Below, piece after piece: positions 62,312 through 64,000 of a stretch of 64,000 nucleotides of DNA. Source of the stretch: Pseudanabaena sp. Salubria-1 (lineage in GTDB: Bacteria; Cyanobacteriota; Cyanobacteriia; Pseudanabaenales; Pseudanabaenaceae); contig JALQCR010000002.1 of the NCBI GenBank assembly GCA_023336205.1, positions 1-64,000 on the forward strand. Reading direction: 5' to 3'. The position numbers and the translations under genes were made by a program. The notes under the pieces were generated by a model that worked only from the letters and a program-made list of their open reading frames with translations, did no database searches and was not told the DNA's origin. Each line of letters begins with the position of its first letter. Position 1 is the stretch's first letter.

Positions 62312-64000
62312 ATGGAATTTAGACAAATTGACCTGAAGACAGGGCAAGAGTTACCCTTGCCCGCAAAAACCGTTGATCATACCTACCTGGAACTGAAAAT
62401 CGGAAAAGACACTGAGCCGAGTAAACTTGCTGTTGGTAAGATGTACGACGGTATCACCGAAAGAGACATCGAGCGACTGCAAGAGCAAGGACTGTATTTA
62501 ATTCTTGCTAATGGAAGAACTGCTTATTTCGGCGATCGCGAAATCGCCAAACAAGTAAGTACAGAAATCTTCACTAATCATAGTGATGCTGTCGCCTACG
62601 GCAGTTTGCCCGTATCTGAAGCCAAGACCTCAATATTTAAAGAGCAAGCAAGAATCCTAATCATTGATGATGAAACCCTGAATAAAGATCCAGATACAGG
62701 AACCTACAAAGCCGACTGGGGAAAGCAACCCATCACCCTGAGCAACGGTATCACCATCAGCGACAAAGCGATGGGACTAATAGCCAGTAAACTGGGCGAC
62801 TGCTATAGCCTGATCTCACCAGACCTAGCAACCCAACTGCAAGCCGAACCCAATCGTCCATTTCAATATCGAGCCGCCGTACCTGAATGGCAGGGTGTGA
62901 TTAAAGGCACTTGTCGAGCCAGCTTGCTCTGTCAAGCCCTAGAAGTCGATGGCATTATTGCCAAATCGAGCATCAAAGGCGACAACAAAACCAACACTAC
63001 AGGAATCCATGAAATTAGTCTATTCTGGTCAAGAAAAGAAGATGCCAAATTCACCGAACAGAAACTGGGAACTCAAGCATTAGTCTTCTTTCCCGAAGGA
63101 GTGCAAGCAGATGTACTGCCAAAGCTGAAAATCAAAGCCGAACGCCTCGCTGAAGCCCAATCCGACCCGCGCAAGATAGCGCAACTGTATATCGAGCGCC
63201 ATGAAAAGCGACAACAACAAAGACAAGAGGAAGTCACAGATCGCGATAACATTACACAAATCATCGAGCCAGAACTAGCACTAGAACTGGGATTTAGTCC
63301 ACAAGAAAACACAACAGCCAATGAAATTAAACGAGAGCAAGTAGCCTCACCTAACGAAGAATACCAAGATTGGCTGTATGACATCCTCAAAACTGACCTG
63401 ATTGAAGGGGGGCATTGTCAGATCTTAGAAATGGAAGACATCGCCAAACGCTTGCGAGAATTCCTACAAAGCGAATGGCAAGAAGTAGCCACAGGCGGCG
63501 TTTACGTCCCTAGTGGCATCGCTCAACCCCACAACCAACTGCAAGAAGGCGAAGTCAGTTTTACAGGACTACCCGATGGGGCCGAAGTTGCCATCTATCG
63601 CAGTCCCGTCGCCAATGCTGCCAACTTTGACGTATTCACAAATAACCTCACAGTTCTGCGTGAACTAGATCCCGAAGCCTATCGGCAGAAAGGAGTCTGC
63701 TACATCAACCCCAACGACGCAAAACGACTGGTGATCGACTTTGACGGCGATCGCGTAGGGATAATTCCCAGTCAACTAACCCCTTTACAGGAAAGCAGTT
63801 CCAAGAAAATCATTGAGCAATATCCAATCCTAATCCAAGAGATTATTGATAAGAATCTGCCAGAGAACAAACCAATTCAAGTCGAAAAAGAAAAGAAAAT
63901 TCCCCGCGATATTGCTAATGGATTTGCTACCCTAGCCAGTGCTGCGGTGAATGCCGCCGACAACCCCACAGGACGAGTTGCAAATCTGGGCATGAGGCTA
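62312..64000 (+). CDS. candidate single-chain two-barrel (DPBB) RNA polymerase-like protein, 3' end beyond the window
   Basis: 563 codons are visible and the frame runs off the end. Residues 474-486 (VIDFDGDRVGIIP, D476-F-D478-G-D480) match the D-x-D-G-D magnesium-binding loop of the RNA polymerase beta' barrel. They are preceded by AIYRSPVANAANFDVF, as the R-x-P segment precedes it in two-barrel enzymes. Earlier, GVIKGTCRASL (K198) and AKSSIKGDNKTN (K222) have the spacing of the paired lysines of the other barrel in QDE-1/YonO-type enzymes. The order lysine barrel then DxDGD barrel in one chain is that of such polymerases. It is not a normal multisubunit RNA polymerase subunit. Assignment is by motif, not alignment. 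Confidence 0.6.
   Translation, partial: MEFRQIDLKTGQELPLPAKTVDHTYLELKIGKDTEPSKLAVGKMYDGITERDIERLQEQGLYLILANGRTAYFGDREIAKQVSTEIFTNHSDAVAYGSLPVSEAKTSIFKEQARILIIDDETLNKDPDTGTYKADWGKQPITLSNGITISDKAMGLIASKLGDCYSLISPDLATQLQAEPNRPFQYRAAVPEWQGVIKGTCRASLLCQALEVDGIIAKSSIKGDNKTNTTGIHEISLFWSRKEDAKFTEQKLGTQALVFFPEGVQADVLPKLKIKAERLAEAQSDPRKIAQLYIERHEKRQQQRQEEVTDRDNITQIIEPELALELGFSPQENTTANEIKREQVASPNEEYQDWLYDILKTDLIEGGHCQILEMEDIAKRLREFLQSEWQEVATGGVYVPSGIAQPHNQLQEGEVSFTGLPDGAEVAIYRSPVANAANFDVFTNNLTVLRELDPEAYRQKGVCYINPNDAKRLVIDFDGDRVGIIPSQLTPLQESSSKKIIEQYPILIQEIIDKNLPENKPIQVEKEKKIPRDIANGFATLASAAVNAADNPTGRVANLGMRL

Noticed and set aside
63073..63390. 105-codon minus-strand frame
   Set aside because: Antisense shadow of the polymerase-like gene; serine- and cysteine-rich composition typical of a wrong frame.
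1..64000. tRNA or rRNA genes
   Set aside because: No cloverleaf or rRNA-like sequence was noticed by eye; a covariance-model search was not possible, so short RNAs could be missed.

Overview
The window looks like cyanobacterial DNA. GCGATCGC-type (HIP1) octamers recur throughout, short GC-rich palindromic repeats of the kind scattered in filamentous cyanobacteria are frequent, and several protein families are ones typical of cyanobacteria. A ParA/ParB pair flanked by matching palindromes, a primase-like replication protein and a tyrosine recombinase suggest a large plasmid or plasmid-derived island. A Pseudanabaena-like host is plausible but cannot be proven from this sequence alone.

Region 1-3640 holds small hypothetical genes, a tyrosine recombinase and repeats. 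Region 3644-13883 is the wreck of one giant gene, about 2,518 codons after reconstruction. It encoded a sacsin/NO VEIN-like protein with two GHKL ATPase domains and a C-terminal DUF3883-type nuclease-like domain. It has been broken by two identical 134-bp MITEs, an IS4-like element, an IS30-family element and one probable 1-nt frameshift. Exact target-site duplications let every insertion be removed in silico, restoring one reading frame.

Region 14668-20394 encodes a 1,908-residue NERD / DEDD-exonuclease-like / RecQ / UvrD fusion. Region 20466-23099 holds a flavin-oxidase-like protein, a transglutaminase-like membrane protein and small genes. Region 23326-27078 encodes a STAND-type ATPase with an N-terminal nuclease-like domain.

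Region 28577-51095 is a complete type 6 BREX phage-defence locus on the minus strand: brxE, brxA, brxB, brxC, pglX, pglZ, brxD, brxHI. The methyltransferase gene pglX is split by three insertion sequences (ISAs1, an unclassified DDE element and IS630). All three excise in silico to restore one 1,429-1,435 residue frame. A PIN-domain toxin-antitoxin pair lies between pglX and pglZ on the opposite strand, and a Uma2 protein plus two orphan antitoxin-like genes lie between brxC and pglX. GC-rich palindromic repeats sit between the BREX genes and, in frame, inside pglX and pglZ.

Region 51198-53238 is a parAB partition cassette bracketed by two candidate parS/operator palindromes. Region 53305-57510 encodes a NACHT ATPase with HEAT-like repeats and a C-terminal PD-(D/E)XK nuclease-like domain. 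Region 57797-59841 holds a primase-like replication protein and a coupled small gene. Region 60357-61853 holds a YugP-type zinc peptidase and a HAD phosphatase.

The window ends inside a gene (62312 to beyond 64000) that I read as a candidate single-chain two-barrel RNA polymerase-like protein. It has a DFDGD motif and two upstream lysine motifs, as in YonO/QDE-1-type enzymes. Overall this is a dense defence and plasmid-maintenance region in which the two longest broken genes were inactivated by recent, precisely mappable transposon insertions.
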